Of a stretch of DNA of 64,000 nucleotides, positions 1 to 9,646 are shown in pieces; position 1 is the stretch's first letter; every line of letters begins with the position of its first letter. This DNA comes from Spirochaeta lutea (GTDB lineage Bacteria; Spirochaetota; Spirochaetia; DSM-27196; Salinispiraceae). The stretch lies in assembly GCF_000758165.1 (NCBI RefSeq), contig NZ_JNUP01000065.1:85359-149358 (forward strand), read 5' to 3'. The position numbers were made by a program, and so were the translations under genes. The notes under the pieces are model-generated. The model was not told the origin of the DNA. It worked only from the letters and a program-made list of their open reading frames with translations, and did no database searches.

Positions 1-1
1 G

Positions 2-985
2 AGTAGGTTACAAGATTTAGTCCAGGTACTGGATAAAAAACGCCCGGTGGTGATTCAGGTCCACGATTTTCCGGATCATGATGCAGTCGCCGCGGGCTTT
101 GCCCTGTCACGTCTCCTGGAAAACCGAGATTTCTCTGCGAGTCTCTGTTACTCCGGGAGAATTCAGAGCGCTAGCTTAGAGGAGGCTGTGGAAACCTTCA
201 ATATTCCCCTGGTTCCCAGCACATCCCTGGCAATAAATCAGAACACCCAGATTATTTTAGTGGATGGATTCATCGGCAATAAGAACGTCACCGAGCTTGA
301 GGGTTCGGTGGTGGGGCTGATCGACCATCATAATCCCCCGGAAAAGCCGGAATGCCCATTCTTTGATATCCGACCCCACTACGGCTCCTGTTCAACCATG
401 GTGTATGAGTATTTTCAGGAGTCGGGAGATGAGTTGTCCATAGAGGTTGCTACCTCCCTGCTTATGGGGTTGATGATGGATACCGCATTTATGACCCGGG
501 GTGTTACCGAGCACGATATGAAGGCCTTCTCCGAACTGTTTTTTCTTGGAGACTGGGAACGCGGCAGCCGGATGCTAAAAAACAGCCTGTCGCTGATTGA
601 CCTAGGCGTATTCCGAGAGGCCATCAACAGCTGTGAGGTAGCCGGCGACTTTGCCTTTGTACCCATTCAGAAGGAGTGCAGCCCGGAGGTTACCGCCCTT
701 ACGGCTGATTTTTTCCTGGGCTTGCGGGAAATCCGGTTTGTAGTAGTACTGGTTCCCGACCGGGAGGAATACCGGATCTCCGTACGGAGTGAGGATCTCG
801 AACGCCCCTCGGATGTCATCATCCGCAAGGCCCTGCGGGGTATAGGGTACGGCGGTGGACACGTACACATGGGCGGTGGAAATATACCCCGGGATCTGTT
901 CCCGGGACAACAGACCCTGCGGAACCGATTTTTGGTGGCCCTAGGCATGGAGGAAAAGGAAGCAAGTGGATCAACAAGTGAATGA
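2..985 (+). CDS. DHH-family phosphoesterase, 5' end outside window
   Basis: The frame is open to the left edge of the window, so the gene probably begins upstream; a GTG at 47 is the first start codon inside the window. The N-terminal part has the D-H-D metal motif (VHDFPDHDAV), the middle has the defining IDHHN motif, and the C-terminus has a glycine-rich GGGHVHMGGG stretch, as in the DHHA1 domain. This is the layout of NrnA-like nanoRNases and pAp phosphatases, which use divalent metal to hydrolyse short RNA, pAp or cyclic dinucleotide products. Which substrate is used cannot be told from sequence. The end overlaps the next gene by 20 bp, so the two are likely co-translated. Confidence 0.8.
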   Translation, partial: SRLQDLVQVLDKKRPVVIQVHDFPDHDAVAAGFALSRLLENRDFSASLCYSGRIQSASLEEAVETFNIPLVPSTSLAINQNTQIILVDGFIGNKNVTELEGSVVGLIDHHNPPEKPECPFFDIRPHYGSCSTMVYEYFQESGDELSIEVATSLLMGLMMDTAFMTRGVTEHDMKAFSELFFLGDWERGSRMLKNSLSLIDLGVFREAINSCEVAGDFAFVPIQKECSPEVTALTADFFLGLREIRFVVVLVPDREEYRISVRSEDLERPSDVIIRKALRGIGYGGGHVHMGGGNIPRDLFPGQQTLRNRFLVALGMEEKEASGSTSE

Positions 986-2213
986 AACCGAGCCGGTGGA
1001 GGCTGTGGAGTCCCCGAATACCTCGGAACCCCAGGACTCCGATACTATAACCCGCGTCAGCCTGGGGGGCCGGGAGTATACAATCATCGGTACCGCGCAT
1101 ATCTCGTCGGAAAGCGTCCGGGAGGTGGATGAGCGCATCCGCGAAGAGAATCCCCACCGGGTTTGTGTGGAACTAGACCAGGGGCGTTACAATGCCTTGG
1201 TAAACGGTCAAAACTGGCAGAATCTGGATATATTTAAGGTTATCAAAGAGAAAAAGGCATTTTTACTCCTCGGAAACCTGGTGCTTTCGGCCTCTCAAAA
1301 GCGAATGGGCATGGATTTAGGAATCAAACCAGGCCAGGAGATGAAGGCTGCCATCTCTACTGCAGAGGAATTGGGGATACCTGTGAGTCTCTGCGACCGG
1401 GAGATTCAAACCACCCTGCGCAGGGCCTGGGGCTTAAGCGGCTTCTGGGGTAAGAATAAGCTCCTGGCGTCCCTCATTGCCGGGGCGTTCTCCACTGAGA
1501 AACTGTCCAACGAAGATTTGGAGAAAATGAAGCAGAAAAGTGCTCTGCACGGGATGCTTGAAGAGGTGGCAGAGTATCTACCCTCGGCAAAACGGGTGCT
1601 GATCGACGAGAGAGATGAGTACCTTGCTAAGAAGATCTTTGAATCCCCCGGAGAAGCCGAGACCCGAATACTAGCAGTGGTCGGAGCCGGGCATGTTCCG
1701 GGAATCCTCCGGCATCTTGAAGCCCTTCACGCCAAGACCCAGACACCTGATGTGTCGGAAATCGATTTTGTCCCCCCGCCCTCCCGGGTGGGGAAGTTGA
1801 TTCCCTGGATTATTTCGGGGGTGATCATCGGTTTGATAGTCTGGGGATTTATCAGCGGAGGGGTCTCTCAGGGGCTTGAAAACTTCGGTGTGTGGGTGCT
1901 GGTGAACGGAGGGCTTGCCGCCCTGGGTGCCCTGGCGGCCTTGGGCCATCCCCTCACAGTGGTGCTGTCCTTTGCTGCTGCGCCGCTTACGAGTCTCAAC
2001 CCCACCATCGGGGTCGGGTTTGTATCCGCCTTTATTGAGGCCTGGGTGCGTAAACCCCGAGTTCGGGATTTTGAGAGTTTACAAACCGATATCCTTAGTT
2101 TTAGGGGATTTTACCGCAACCGCATTACCCGGACGTTGTTGGTGTTTCTCTTTGCCACCCTGGGAAGCGCGGTAGGAACCTTCATCGGAATCCCCCTATT
2201 AATCCCCGGGTAA
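966..2213 (+). CDS. TraB/PrgY-family membrane protein
   Basis: A 415-aa protein starting with GTG inside the end of the DHH gene. The N-terminal soluble half carries the TraB family signature (IIGTAHISSESV, then CVELDQGRY), and a second conserved GAGHVPGI stretch follows near residue 240. The C-terminal 140 residues hold about four hydrophobic segments (around residues 278-300, 305-325, 327-350 and 388-412), so this half is membrane-embedded. The family is related to the Tiki/ChaN superfamily and includes the enterococcal pheromone-shutdown protein PrgY, thought to be a metalloprotease or peptide-binding protein. The role in this organism is unknown. The family call is firm; the activity is not. 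Confidence 0.8.
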   Translation: MDQQVNETEPVEAVESPNTSEPQDSDTITRVSLGGREYTIIGTAHISSESVREVDERIREENPHRVCVELDQGRYNALVNGQNWQNLDIFKVIKEKKAFLLLGNLVLSASQKRMGMDLGIKPGQEMKAAISTAEELGIPVSLCDREIQTTLRRAWGLSGFWGKNKLLASLIAGAFSTEKLSNEDLEKMKQKSALHGMLEEVAEYLPSAKRVLIDERDEYLAKKIFESPGEAETRILAVVGAGHVPGILRHLEALHAKTQTPDVSEIDFVPPPSRVGKLIPWIISGVIIGLIVWGFISGGVSQGLENFGVWVLVNGGLAALGALAALGHPLTVVLSFAAAPLTSLNPTIGVGFVSAFIEAWVRKPRVRDFESLQTDILSFRGFYRNRITRTLLVFLFATLGSAVGTFIGIPLLIPG

Positions 2214-2275
2214 AGGAATGCAGCACCTGGTGCAGGGTGCACCCCTTGATGTTGTAGGAGATACCAAGATACTTA

Positions 2276-2384
2276 TATAGTGCGCAAAAGGTTGTAAACA
2301 GCACCAGATATAGCGGTGCAACCTATAAGTCCACCCTTAGGTGGTGTCGCCGGGGTTAAAAGTTACAACCTTTTGCGCACTATC
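2276..2384 (+). mobile_element. 109-bp MITE-like element, copy 1
   Basis: The element is bounded by long terminal inverted repeats (TAGTGCGCAAAAGGTTGT at the left, its complement at the right). It lies between direct repeats agatactta (2267-2275) and agatacttc (2385-2393), which match at 8 of 9 positions. Internal parts form short hairpins (gcacc...ggtgc and ccaccc...ggtgg). It is in the same orientation as copy 6 and inverted relative to copies 2, 3 and 5. It encodes no transposase. Confidence 0.85.
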
Positions 2385-2466
2385 AGATACTTCGAATATG
2401 CGCGCACTGCCCTGAGCCCGGCGATAAGGCCGTCCTGGAGCCATCCCGGAGATCCTATTTCCTGGG

Positions 2467-2895
2467 TTAATCCTCATCCTGGCAGCCTCGGGTACCCGTG
2501 CTGCAGTCTTTTTCTAGGTCCTGGAGATGTACCGTTAACGCCTCGGCGGAGATGAAGAGTTCCCGGACCGAGAAGACCAGGCTCGTAGCCATAGCAAGCA
2601 GGCTCAGACCGAATACGATCCGTCCCAGGGTTTCCAGGGTTACAAAGAGCAGTACCATGGTAATGACGCAGAGCAGCAGGCTGGTTACACCCAGAATTTG
2701 TGTGGATTTAACCAGGGCAATCCGCCGCCGCAGATTGCTGATCTGGGCAAGAACCTTGGCATCGGGGCGGTGATGGTACCGGTCGTAGAGCTCCCGGATG
2801 AGGTTTGCCAGGGTGAGAAATCGGTTTGTATAGGCCAGCATGAGGAGGGAGAGGGCGGGGAAGAGAAGCCCCGGGGTCTCGAGGGTTAGTTGCAT
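2467..2895 (-). CDS. DUF2721 membrane protein
   Basis: A 142-aa protein with the DUF2721 N-terminal signature (TPGLLFPALSLLMLAYTNRF) and two further hydrophobic segments around residues 67-90 and 93-110. A charged tail follows. DUF2721 proteins are small inner-membrane proteins of unknown function. The start lies 3 bp after the radA stop, so the two genes share a transcript. The gene ends next to an untranslated gap of about 80 bp and then MITE copy 1. Confidence 0.75.
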   Translation of the reverse strand: MQLTLETPGLLFPALSLLMLAYTNRFLTLANLIRELYDRYHHRPDAKVLAQISNLRRRIALVKSTQILGVTSLLLCVITMVLLFVTLETLGRIVFGLSLLAMATSLVFSVRELFISAEALTVHLQDLEKDCSTGTRGCQDED

Positions 2896-2898
2896 GGG

Positions 2899-4353
2899 TT
2901 ACTCCTTCTTGATTGAAAGGGCCTGTTTCACCGCTTCCTGAATGGTTTTGACTTTTTTAGCGGCACCGGGATCGATACTGTGGATGAACCCCAGGTCCTT
3001 CGCGGCGGATACCCGCTGCTTATAGTGGCTGACCGGGCGCAGTTCCCCGGCAAGGCTCACCTCACCCGCCACCGCCAGCTGCCGGCTCAAGGCCTGCCCG
3101 GTCCGAGCGGACATAATAGCCAGGGCCAGAGGCAGCTCCACCCCCACCTCCTGAATCCGAATGCCCCCGGACACGTTCACGTAAATATCCTGGTCGCTCA
3201 ACCGGATGCCCGCATGTTTCTCCAGGACCGCCGCAATCCTGCTTACCCGGCGGGCATCAATTTTATCCGAGTACACCCTGCCGTACCCCGCCTGGACGGG
3301 AACGGTCAGAGCCTGGATCTCTACCACCAGGATGCGTGATCCCTCAAAAATGGGAGCAGCCACCACCCCGGGGGGCAGGGGGGTATCCCGTTCCACGAGA
3401 AAGACCTTGGAGGGATCGGACAACTCTTCCAGTCCCTGGTCGCCCATGGTAAAGAGTCCCACCTCATCCACGCTCCCAAACCGGTTCTTCTGGGCCCGGA
3501 GAAAGCGGATATCGGAACCCGAGTGTTCAAAGAGAATGACCGCATCCACCATGTGTTCGATAACCTTCGGTCCGGCGATGCTGCCCTCTTTGGTAACATG
3601 GGCGATGAAAAACACCCCCGCCTGGTGGGACCGCGCCCATTCCGAGAGGGCGAACACCGAGAGTTTCATCTGGTTGACCGTTCCGGGGGCGGAGTCGATG
3701 TCCTGGGTAATGAGGGTTTGGATGGAGTCGATGATGATAATTCGGGGCTGGACCTGGTTCAGGACATCCTGAATATACTCTATCTGGGGGTTGCAAAACA
3801 GGAGCAGAGAAGCGGTATTCGTAATGCCCAGGCGTTCCGCCCGGAGCTTGAGCTGCTGGGCCCCCTCTTCACCGGAGACATAGAGTACCTGCCCGGCATG
3901 CTGGAATGCCCCCGCTGCCTGGAGCATCAGGGTGGATTTTCCGATGCCCGGCTCGCCGCCGATGAGCACGCTGGATCCCTCCATGAGCCCCCCGCCCAAC
4001 ACCCGGTCGAGCTCGCCTATGCCCGAGGCGAGGCGGGCCTGGGCCGGTTTCTGCACCGCCGCGAGACTCACCGGCTCATGAATTCCCTGGCCCTCCTGGT
4101 GGACCCCCGGGGCGTCGGTGCTAGGCACATGGGAATCACCCTGCCGGCTCCGGGAAATGTAGCCCCCGGCCCCGGCGAGGCTGCCCGAGGAACCCCGGGA
4201 ACCCGATCGGCCTCCGGCGAGGGTCCCTCCGGGGGAAACCCGCATCTCCTTGAAGCTGTTCCACTCTCCGCAGCCCGGGCAGCGGCCAAGCCACTTCGGT
4301 TCCTCGTGGCCGCATTGTTTACACATGAAAACGTATTGGTTCTTTTTTGCCAT
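2899..4353 (-). CDS. radA: DNA repair ATPase RadA
   Basis: RadA (Sms) is a hexameric DnaB-like helicase that drives branch migration of recombination intermediates. Visible hallmarks are a four-cysteine zinc finger (C11, C14, C25, C28), a Walker A motif near residues 133-141 (GEPGIGKST), the RadA-specific KNRFG motif near residue 289, and a C-terminal Lon-protease-like domain. At 484 aa it is somewhat longer than usual, because of a Gly/Ser-rich linker of about 50 residues between the zinc finger and the ATPase core. The gene is divergent from the cyclase gene, with start codons 47 bp apart. The only ribosome-binding candidate is a weak purine stretch. Confidence 0.97.
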   Translation of the reverse strand: MAKKNQYVFMCKQCGHEEPKWLGRCPGCGEWNSFKEMRVSPGGTLAGGRSGSRGSSGSLAGAGGYISRSRQGDSHVPSTDAPGVHQEGQGIHEPVSLAAVQKPAQARLASGIGELDRVLGGGLMEGSSVLIGGEPGIGKSTLMLQAAGAFQHAGQVLYVSGEEGAQQLKLRAERLGITNTASLLLFCNPQIEYIQDVLNQVQPRIIIIDSIQTLITQDIDSAPGTVNQMKLSVFALSEWARSHQAGVFFIAHVTKEGSIAGPKVIEHMVDAVILFEHSGSDIRFLRAQKNRFGSVDEVGLFTMGDQGLEELSDPSKVFLVERDTPLPPGVVAAPIFEGSRILVVEIQALTVPVQAGYGRVYSDKIDARRVSRIAAVLEKHAGIRLSDQDIYVNVSGGIRIQEVGVELPLALAIMSARTGQALSRQLAVAGEVSLAGELRPVSHYKQRVSAAKDLGFIHSIDPGAAKKVKTIQEAVKQALSIKKE

Positions 4354-4365
4354 ATCTTCTTTCTA

Positions 4366-4394
4366 TTGACTTATTTACAGTCTGTCTTTATTGT
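4366..4394 (+). promoter_or_regulatory. Promoter of the cyclase gene, leaderless type
   Basis: TTGACT (4366-4371), a 17-bp spacer and TATTGT (4389-4394) form a good housekeeping promoter. The ATG at 4401 begins 6 nt after the -10 box, so transcription should begin at or next to the start codon. No Shine-Dalgarno sequence is present. Confidence 0.65.
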
Positions 4395-4400
4395 CGAATA

Positions 4401-6716
4401 ATGGACCACAAGGACTACCGCCTGGCGGCGATCGTATTTACCGACATTGTCGGTTTTAGCCGAATGATGGAGCAGGATGAGTCGGGGACTATCCAGCTCC
4501 TGGAATACCACAACCAGCTTATCCGAAGCCGTACCGATGAGTTTAAGGGAAGCATCATTAAGACCATCGGCGATGCCTTCCTGGTGGACTTTACCAACAC
4601 CGTGAACGCCGTCCGCTTTGCCGTGGCAGTCCAGGGCGATTTAGAACAGTATAACCAGGAACATCCGGAAAAGAAACTCATTCTCCGCATCGGAATCCAC
4701 CTGGGGGATATTTATTTTTACGAAAACGATGCCCTGGGCGAGGGAATCAATATCGCCAGCCGCCTGCAGTCCCTGTGTAATCCCGGGCGTATCTGCATCA
4801 GTCAGGATGTGTACAACCTATCCCGGGGCAAGTTCGACGGCCCCGAGGTCCGGGAGCTCGGCGATGTTAAGCTCAAGAATATTACCCGGGAGATCCGGGC
4901 ATACGAAATCCTGACTGCCGGTACCGGCGATCCTGTGCCGCACCATGAGTATGCTCCCAAGGCTTCGGATCAGGGTGATTCCAATGCCCGGCCGTCCAAA
5001 CCCTCCCAGGCAGACAAGTCGTCTGCAGCTACCCCCCAAGGCCCTGCCACCAACCCCGACGGCACCGTGGACGAGGCCAAGCTCAAGGAGCTGGTGATCC
5101 TGGAGATCAAACGCGCCGGCCAGCGGCTGACCCCATCCCAGGTCCGAGGGTGGTTCGGTAACGGTCCCCTGCCCGAAGGATTGGATGCGGCCGTTACCAT
5201 GTTATCCCGAAAGGGGTTTCTTGCCCCGGAATCCCAGAATCCCCGACCCCAGGGCCGCCGCGGAAGCGGTTCCGGGTACGAATACAGTTCCGGATCCCCC
5301 GGGGGCAGCGGTGGGCGTCCCTCCTCACCCGGCCAGGGAAGAGCCCAGGACGGGGAATTCGAAGAAGGGATCCGGGAGCTGAAGCGGGCTGCCAAGCTGG
5401 TCGGCCGGGAGATTCAGAATGCCTGGCGCGACCGGGACAGCTGGTTCGCCGACGATCCCCGGGGCCGGCGCCACCGCATACCACGGCACCGGGCGGACGG
5501 TGAGAACGACCGCCGGGATAAGGAGGTGGAGCGCCAGTGGGACCGGGTGCTGGAAACCACCGGCGATCCCCAGGACGAAGAACAGTACATAATCCAGGAG
5601 TACCGGAAGCAGACCGATATTAGTTTGAAGAAGAGCGAGACCGGCCTAAAGGGTCATCTTGCCTCCTACATAGGGGTTAACGGATTGTTAACCTTCATCT
5701 GGGCCACCACCACGGCTCCGGGATTTCCCTGGTTCCTGATCCCCGCCGCTGCCTGGGGTATCGGTATGCTCAGTCACATCGGAAGCATCCGCCGGCGGCG
5801 CCGGGAGAACGCCGAGCTCAAGGCCCTGCCGGGATTGAACAAGTTTCAGCTTCGCCTGCTCCGGAAACTCCATAAAAACCGAGAACGCTGGGGTGGTCAC
5901 TTCCTCGGTTCCCTGGGAGCAAGCCTCTTTTTGGCCATGTTAAACCTCATTACATCGCCCATGGTTCCCTGGTCGGTATTTCCCATCGCGGGTATGGCCA
6001 TTGGGATTTTTACCCACCTGCCGGGATTCAAAAGCAAGGAACACCAATTGCTGGCCGATCTTCGCGATCAGGGGGTTCCGGTACAGATGCTTATGGACCG
6101 CAAGGACCGAAAGAAGCTCCTGGGTATGGCCCGGGATATTCCGGAGAACGCCACCCCCCAGGAGGCGGAGGCAGAACGGATGCGGGCTGTTATCCTGGCC
6201 CAGCTTGGGTCGTTCAAGGGAAAAAATCCCCTAGGGGATGATTTTGAGGATCTGCTGAACGACTATGTAGATCAGATTCATAGCCTCAGCCAAAAGGACA
6301 GGGAAATCGATTCCCTCCTGGGTGATCTCTCTGTCCAGAGTCTGGATAGGGATAAGGCTGAGTTGATAAAACAGAGGGATCAAACCGACCATAAGGCCCT
6401 ACGCGCCGAATACGAAAAATCCATTACCCAGATCGAGAAGCAGCAGAAGGCCTTTAATGACCTTGAGGCCGAGCGGCGGATGGTGAAGCTCAAGCTGTCG
6501 GGTGCTATGAATTCCCTGAGGCAGGTGCAGCTGGAGCTGGTACGCCTGAAGGGAACAGGAAGCCAAGAGCTTCCGGATCTGCGGGAACGATCTGGCCAGC
6601 TTAGTAGCTACCTCAGCGATATGCGTTCCGGCTATTCGGAACTGGAAAACAGCGACTTTGCTGAGCTTGAAAAATACCGGGATGAGCTGAAGAATGAAGG
6701 TTCTGATTTAGGCTGA
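4401..6716 (+). CDS. Class III adenylate/guanylate cyclase with duplicated 2TM modules
   Basis: A 771-aa protein. Residues 1-170 are a class III cyclase domain with both metal aspartates (D15 in FTDIVGFS, D58 in TIGDAF), a candidate purine-contact lysine K54, and the transition-state pair N117 and R121 (GEGINIASR). It should therefore be active, most likely making cAMP. A linker rich in Gly, Ser and Pro and a winged-helix-like stretch follow (to about residue 350). Two similar membrane modules come next, near residues 413-460 and 490-535. Both resemble the 2TM domain (HLASYIGVNGLL...WGIG and HFLGSLGASLFL...MAIG). The last 160 residues look coiled-coil. The cyclase is thus N-terminal and cytosolic, the reverse of many receptor cyclases. 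The start at 4401 is chosen from the promoter and the domain edge. Confidence 0.85.
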   Translation: MDHKDYRLAAIVFTDIVGFSRMMEQDESGTIQLLEYHNQLIRSRTDEFKGSIIKTIGDAFLVDFTNTVNAVRFAVAVQGDLEQYNQEHPEKKLILRIGIHLGDIYFYENDALGEGINIASRLQSLCNPGRICISQDVYNLSRGKFDGPEVRELGDVKLKNITREIRAYEILTAGTGDPVPHHEYAPKASDQGDSNARPSKPSQADKSSAATPQGPATNPDGTVDEAKLKELVILEIKRAGQRLTPSQVRGWFGNGPLPEGLDAAVTMLSRKGFLAPESQNPRPQGRRGSGSGYEYSSGSPGGSGGRPSSPGQGRAQDGEFEEGIRELKRAAKLVGREIQNAWRDRDSWFADDPRGRRHRIPRHRADGENDRRDKEVERQWDRVLETTGDPQDEEQYIIQEYRKQTDISLKKSETGLKGHLASYIGVNGLLTFIWATTTAPGFPWFLIPAAAWGIGMLSHIGSIRRRRRENAELKALPGLNKFQLRLLRKLHKNRERWGGHFLGSLGASLFLAMLNLITSPMVPWSVFPIAGMAIGIFTHLPGFKSKEHQLLADLRDQGVPVQMLMDRKDRKKLLGMARDIPENATPQEAEAERMRAVILAQLGSFKGKNPLGDDFEDLLNDYVDQIHSLSQKDREIDSLLGDLSVQSLDRDKAELIKQRDQTDHKALRAEYEKSITQIEKQQKAFNDLEAERRMVKLKLSGAMNSLRQVQLELVRLKGTGSQELPDLRERSGQLSSYLSDMRSGYSELENSDFAELEKYRDELKNEGSDLG

Positions 6717-6830
6717 TTTTCCTCCGGCAGCTACACCCTCGCATGCGAGCCCTGCCTTGGGGTACACCTGCCCAGCATCAACCAAGGGCTGTGTAGCCGA
6801 TTTCCGGGAGGTTGGTGAGTGAATGGCGGA
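6717..6830. other. Structured gap between convergent genes
   Basis: The gap can fold into nested stems. An outer stem is formed by cctccgg (6721-6727) with ccgggagg (6804-6811), and a second by gctacac (6730-6736) with gtgtagc (6791-6797). Inside these lie a 12-bp perfect palindrome ctcgcatgcgag (6738-6749) and a ccttgg/ccaagg stem (6755-6760 with 6782-6787). No T-tract follows on either strand, so it is not a textbook terminator. It may still separate the convergent cyclase and opp transcripts. Confidence 0.5.
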
Positions 6831-7373
6831 TCATTTTGTTTCGGTAATTTCCAAAGGAATACCCCAGGCGTCGCTGATTTGCCTTCCCAGCTGCTGGGCT
6901 TCATGGTAATCGGTGGTTTCGTCCAGAAAAACGAGGCCGGAATCGGCGACCAGGGAGGTTTTGCACAGGTATCTGCCGCCTGAGCGTAGGCCCCGTCCCG
7001 GTGCCGTGAGCTGAATGGCTAGAACCTGGAGCACCGGGGTGGTGCCCAATTCATGGTTTGTCCTTCGAAGGGGCAGTGGTCCGAGGCCGTGGGTTGTTTC
7101 CAGGGTATTGTCCGGGCCGAGACGGATCTGTTTCTTATACAGGCCTATACCCAGACAGACCAGGGTAAGGGCCAGGTAGAGCAGCGTACCCAAGGGATTC
7201 GCTGTTTCTGTAAGCGTATCCGCTCCGGTCCCTAGGGTAAGGGCAGCCAGGGGACCGGATACTAGCAGTACCCCCAGGGCAAAAAAAGTACCACGACGCA
7301 GAGGATTGGATTGGAGCTGAAAATCCCCCGAGGCAGTGTATCTGCCCCGGAGGGTCCGGTGAATTGCAATCAT
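6831..7373 (-). CDS. Hypothetical membrane protein at the end of the opp operon
   Basis: A 180-aa protein that I do not recognise. It has two hydrophobic segments (about residues 28-48 and 60-79) followed by a soluble C-terminal domain of about 95 residues. The start is 15 bp after the oppF stop, so it is probably the last gene of the oligopeptide transporter operon. Nothing in the sequence shows a catalytic motif. The protein may be an accessory membrane factor, but that rests on position only. Confidence 0.6.
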   Translation of the reverse strand: MIAIHRTLRGRYTASGDFQLQSNPLRRGTFFALGVLLVSGPLAALTLGTGADTLTETANPLGTLLYLALTLVCLGIGLYKKQIRLGPDNTLETTHGLGPLPLRRTNHELGTTPVLQVLAIQLTAPGRGLRSGGRYLCKTSLVADSGLVFLDETTDYHEAQQLGRQISDAWGIPLEITETK

Positions 7374-7388
7374 AGCGGTCTGTTCCTA

Positions 7389-8528
7389 TCAGCCCTTGGG
7401 GGGATTATGGCAGGCGATCAGGTGACCGTTCTGGTTCTTCTCCAAAACCGGGGTTACCTTTGTACAGATGTCGGTCTTGTATAGGCACCGGGGATGGAAG
7501 GCACAGCCCGAGGGGGGATTCACCGGGCTCGGCACATCCCCTTCCAGGATAATCTCCTCTGATTGGTAATCCGGATCGGCTACCGGTACGGCGGAAAGCA
7601 GACTCTGGGCGTAGGGGTGCCGGGGGTTGGAGTAGAGCTGGGCCGATGAAGCCTTTTCTACGGCCTTCCCCAGGTACATAACCATCACGCGGTCGGAGAT
7701 AAATTCCACCACCGAAAGATCGTGGGCAACAAACATAAAGGTTAGCCCGAAATCCTCCTGAAGGCTGATCAAGAGGTTTAAGATCTGTGCCTGAATGGAT
7801 ACATCCAGGGCGGATACCGGCTCATCGCAGACGACCACCTCAGGGGTAAGGGCCAGGGCTCTGGCGATGCAGATTCGTTGACGTTGTCCCCCGGAAAATT
7901 CATGGGGATAGCGGTTGGCTGCAGCCCGGGGTAAGCCAACCCGGTCCAAGAGCTCCATGACCCATTTGTCCAGGCTCATTCCCTTACTCATACCGAACTC
8001 CTTCGGCCCCTCGCCCACGATGTCTTTTACAATCATATGGGGGTTTAGGGATGCCCAGGGATCCTGGAAAATCATCTGCACCGATTTTCGTGCGGCTTTT
8101 AGGTGCTTAGGATCCATGGATAGGAGGTCGGTATTGGCTGTAGCGGCATCCGCATCAGCTTTGAGTTTTTTGATCTTAGACTTTAGGTGCCGGGCGGCCG
8201 AGGCCGTTCCTTGGGCTGCTTCCAGGGTGCGGAGCTCTGCCTCCAGGGCGATTCTCTGGGTATCCAGGGCGTCTACCTCATCAATAATACGTTGTTTTGG
8301 ATGGAGATAGATGCGGCCCTCATCCGGTTCATACAGCCTGAGGATGCACCGGCCTACCGTTGTCTTTCCGCAGCCGGACTCTCCCACAACCCCCAGGGTT
8401 TCTCCCTTATACAGGTCGAAGGATACATCATCCACCGCCTTGAGGGTAAGGTTGTGGGTGGAGAACGCTCCCGCCTTCACAGGGAAGTACTTTTTCAGCC
8501 GTTGTATGGTTATAATTCGTTCGCTCAC
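7389..8528 (-). CDS. oppF: Oligopeptide ABC transporter ATP-binding protein OppF
   Basis: An ABC ATPase with Walker A (GESGCGKTT near residue 54), Q-loop ([14 protein letters not shown]), signature (FSGGQRQR), Walker B ([12 protein letters not shown]) and the C-terminal oligopeptide/dipeptide extension (GCAFHPRC) with its cysteine cluster. About 75 residues rich in Lys, Glu and Ala, likely a helical hairpin, are inserted between Walker A and the Q-loop (around residues 75-150). This is unusual for the family and would project from the nucleotide-binding domain. The start overlaps the oppD stop by 4 bp. It acts with OppD to power peptide import. Confidence 0.93.
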   Translation of the reverse strand: MSERIITIQRLKKYFPVKAGAFSTHNLTLKAVDDVSFDLYKGETLGVVGESGCGKTTVGRCILRLYEPDEGRIYLHPKQRIIDEVDALDTQRIALEAELRTLEAAQGTASAARHLKSKIKKLKADADAATANTDLLSMDPKHLKAARKSVQMIFQDPWASLNPHMIVKDIVGEGPKEFGMSKGMSLDKWVMELLDRVGLPRAAANRYPHEFSGGQRQRICIARALALTPEVVVCDEPVSALDVSIQAQILNLLISLQEDFGLTFMFVAHDLSVVEFISDRVMVMYLGKAVEKASSAQLYSNPRHPYAQSLLSAVPVADPDYQSEEIILEGDVPSPVNPPSGCAFHPRCLYKTDICTKVTPVLEKNQNGHLIACHNPPKG

Positions 8529-9637
8529 ACCGTGCTCCCTGTTTTGGTATTTTTTTTCTCCCGCCGGTTAACTTCTCGGAGCCAGTTTTTTCCGCCGAGT
8601 TTTCCCAGCTCTTCCATACTGGTGATGGTGGCCTGGTCCCGCACCTCATCGCTGTACAAGAAGCATCGTACCTTGCGATTGTTTTCTATCTGAACCAGTT
8701 CCGGCTCTGCTTCCCAGCATTTTTTCATTGCCTTGGGGCACCGGGATGCAAACCGGCAGCCCTTGGGGAAGCGTTTGGGATCCGGTAGGGTGCCGGGAAT
8801 CGTATAGAGGTGGCGCCGTTTGCCCTGGTCGTCCCGCTTGGCCTCGTTCAGCACGGGGATTGAACCCAGGAGGCCCTGGGTGTAGGGATGCAATGCTTTC
8901 CGAAAAATATCACGTACCGGGCTGTCTTCTACCACAACACCGGAGTACATCACGATGACCCGCTCGGTAAAACTGGCGATAACCGCCAGGTCATGGGTAA
9001 TAAACATGGTCGCCATGTTTTTTTCCAGCTGAAGACTGCGCATGAGCCGGAGGATCTGGGCTTGAATGGTGACATCCAAGGCCGTGGTGGGTTCGTCCGC
9101 AATGAGGAGCTGGGGCTGGCAGGCCATGGCTATGGCTATCATGACCCGCTGGCGCAGGCCGCCGGATAGCTGGAAGGGATATTCTTTGAGGCGTTCATGG
9201 GGATCCGAGATTCCCACCATGGCCAGGAGATGGGCTGCCTCCGCCTCCGCCTCCTTGGGTGACATATCCCGGTGGAGCATGAGAACCTCAGCTATCTGAA
9301 ATCCTATGGTGAACACCGGATTCAGGCTTGTCATGGGCTCTTGGAATATCATGGAAATGTCGTTGCCCCGGACCTTTCTCATGGCCTCTTGGTTTAGGGA
9401 GAGGAGATCTCGTCCCTGAAAATTGATGGATCCTCCAACAATTTTGCCGGGAGGATCGGGAACAAGCCCCATGATAGACATGGAGGTTTGGCTTTTACCG
9501 CAACCTGATTCCCCTACAATTCCCAGGGTTTCTCCCTGGGAGATGCTGAAGCTAACCCCGTCAACCGCCCGGACGGCGTATCCCGGGAGGAAGAAATAGG
9601 TTCGCAGATCCTGTATATCTAATAGTACATCACTCAT
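8525..9637 (-). CDS. oppD: Oligopeptide ABC transporter ATP-binding protein OppD
   Basis: A 370-aa ABC ATPase with Walker A (GESGCGKSQ), Q-loop ([13 protein letters not shown]), signature (LSGGLRQR), Walker B ([12 protein letters not shown]) and the C-terminal peptide-transporter extension with a cysteine cluster (CRFASRC). It pairs with OppF as the second motor subunit. Unlike OppF here, it has no helical insertion. The gap to oppC is 9 bp and a purine-rich site (aggaac) precedes the ATG. Confidence 0.94.
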   Translation of the reverse strand: MSDVLLDIQDLRTYFFLPGYAVRAVDGVSFSISQGETLGIVGESGCGKSQTSMSIMGLVPDPPGKIVGGSINFQGRDLLSLNQEAMRKVRGNDISMIFQEPMTSLNPVFTIGFQIAEVLMLHRDMSPKEAEAEAAHLLAMVGISDPHERLKEYPFQLSGGLRQRVMIAIAMACQPQLLIADEPTTALDVTIQAQILRLMRSLQLEKNMATMFITHDLAVIASFTERVIVMYSGVVVEDSPVRDIFRKALHPYTQGLLGSIPVLNEAKRDDQGKRRHLYTIPGTLPDPKRFPKGCRFASRCPKAMKKCWEAEPELVQIENNRKVRCFLYSDEVRDQATITSMEELGKLGGKNWLREVNRREKKNTKTGSTV

Positions 9638-9646
9638 AAGTTCCTC

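Noticed and set aside
2316-2555. Small open frame starting in element copy 1
   Set aside because: It starts inside the mobile element and runs across the end of the DUF2721 gene; no ribosome site.
3523-4401. Long open frame of 292 codons opposite radA
   Set aside because: RadA on the other strand has all family motifs. The opposite frame is a by-product of GC-rich codon use and has no recognisable domain.
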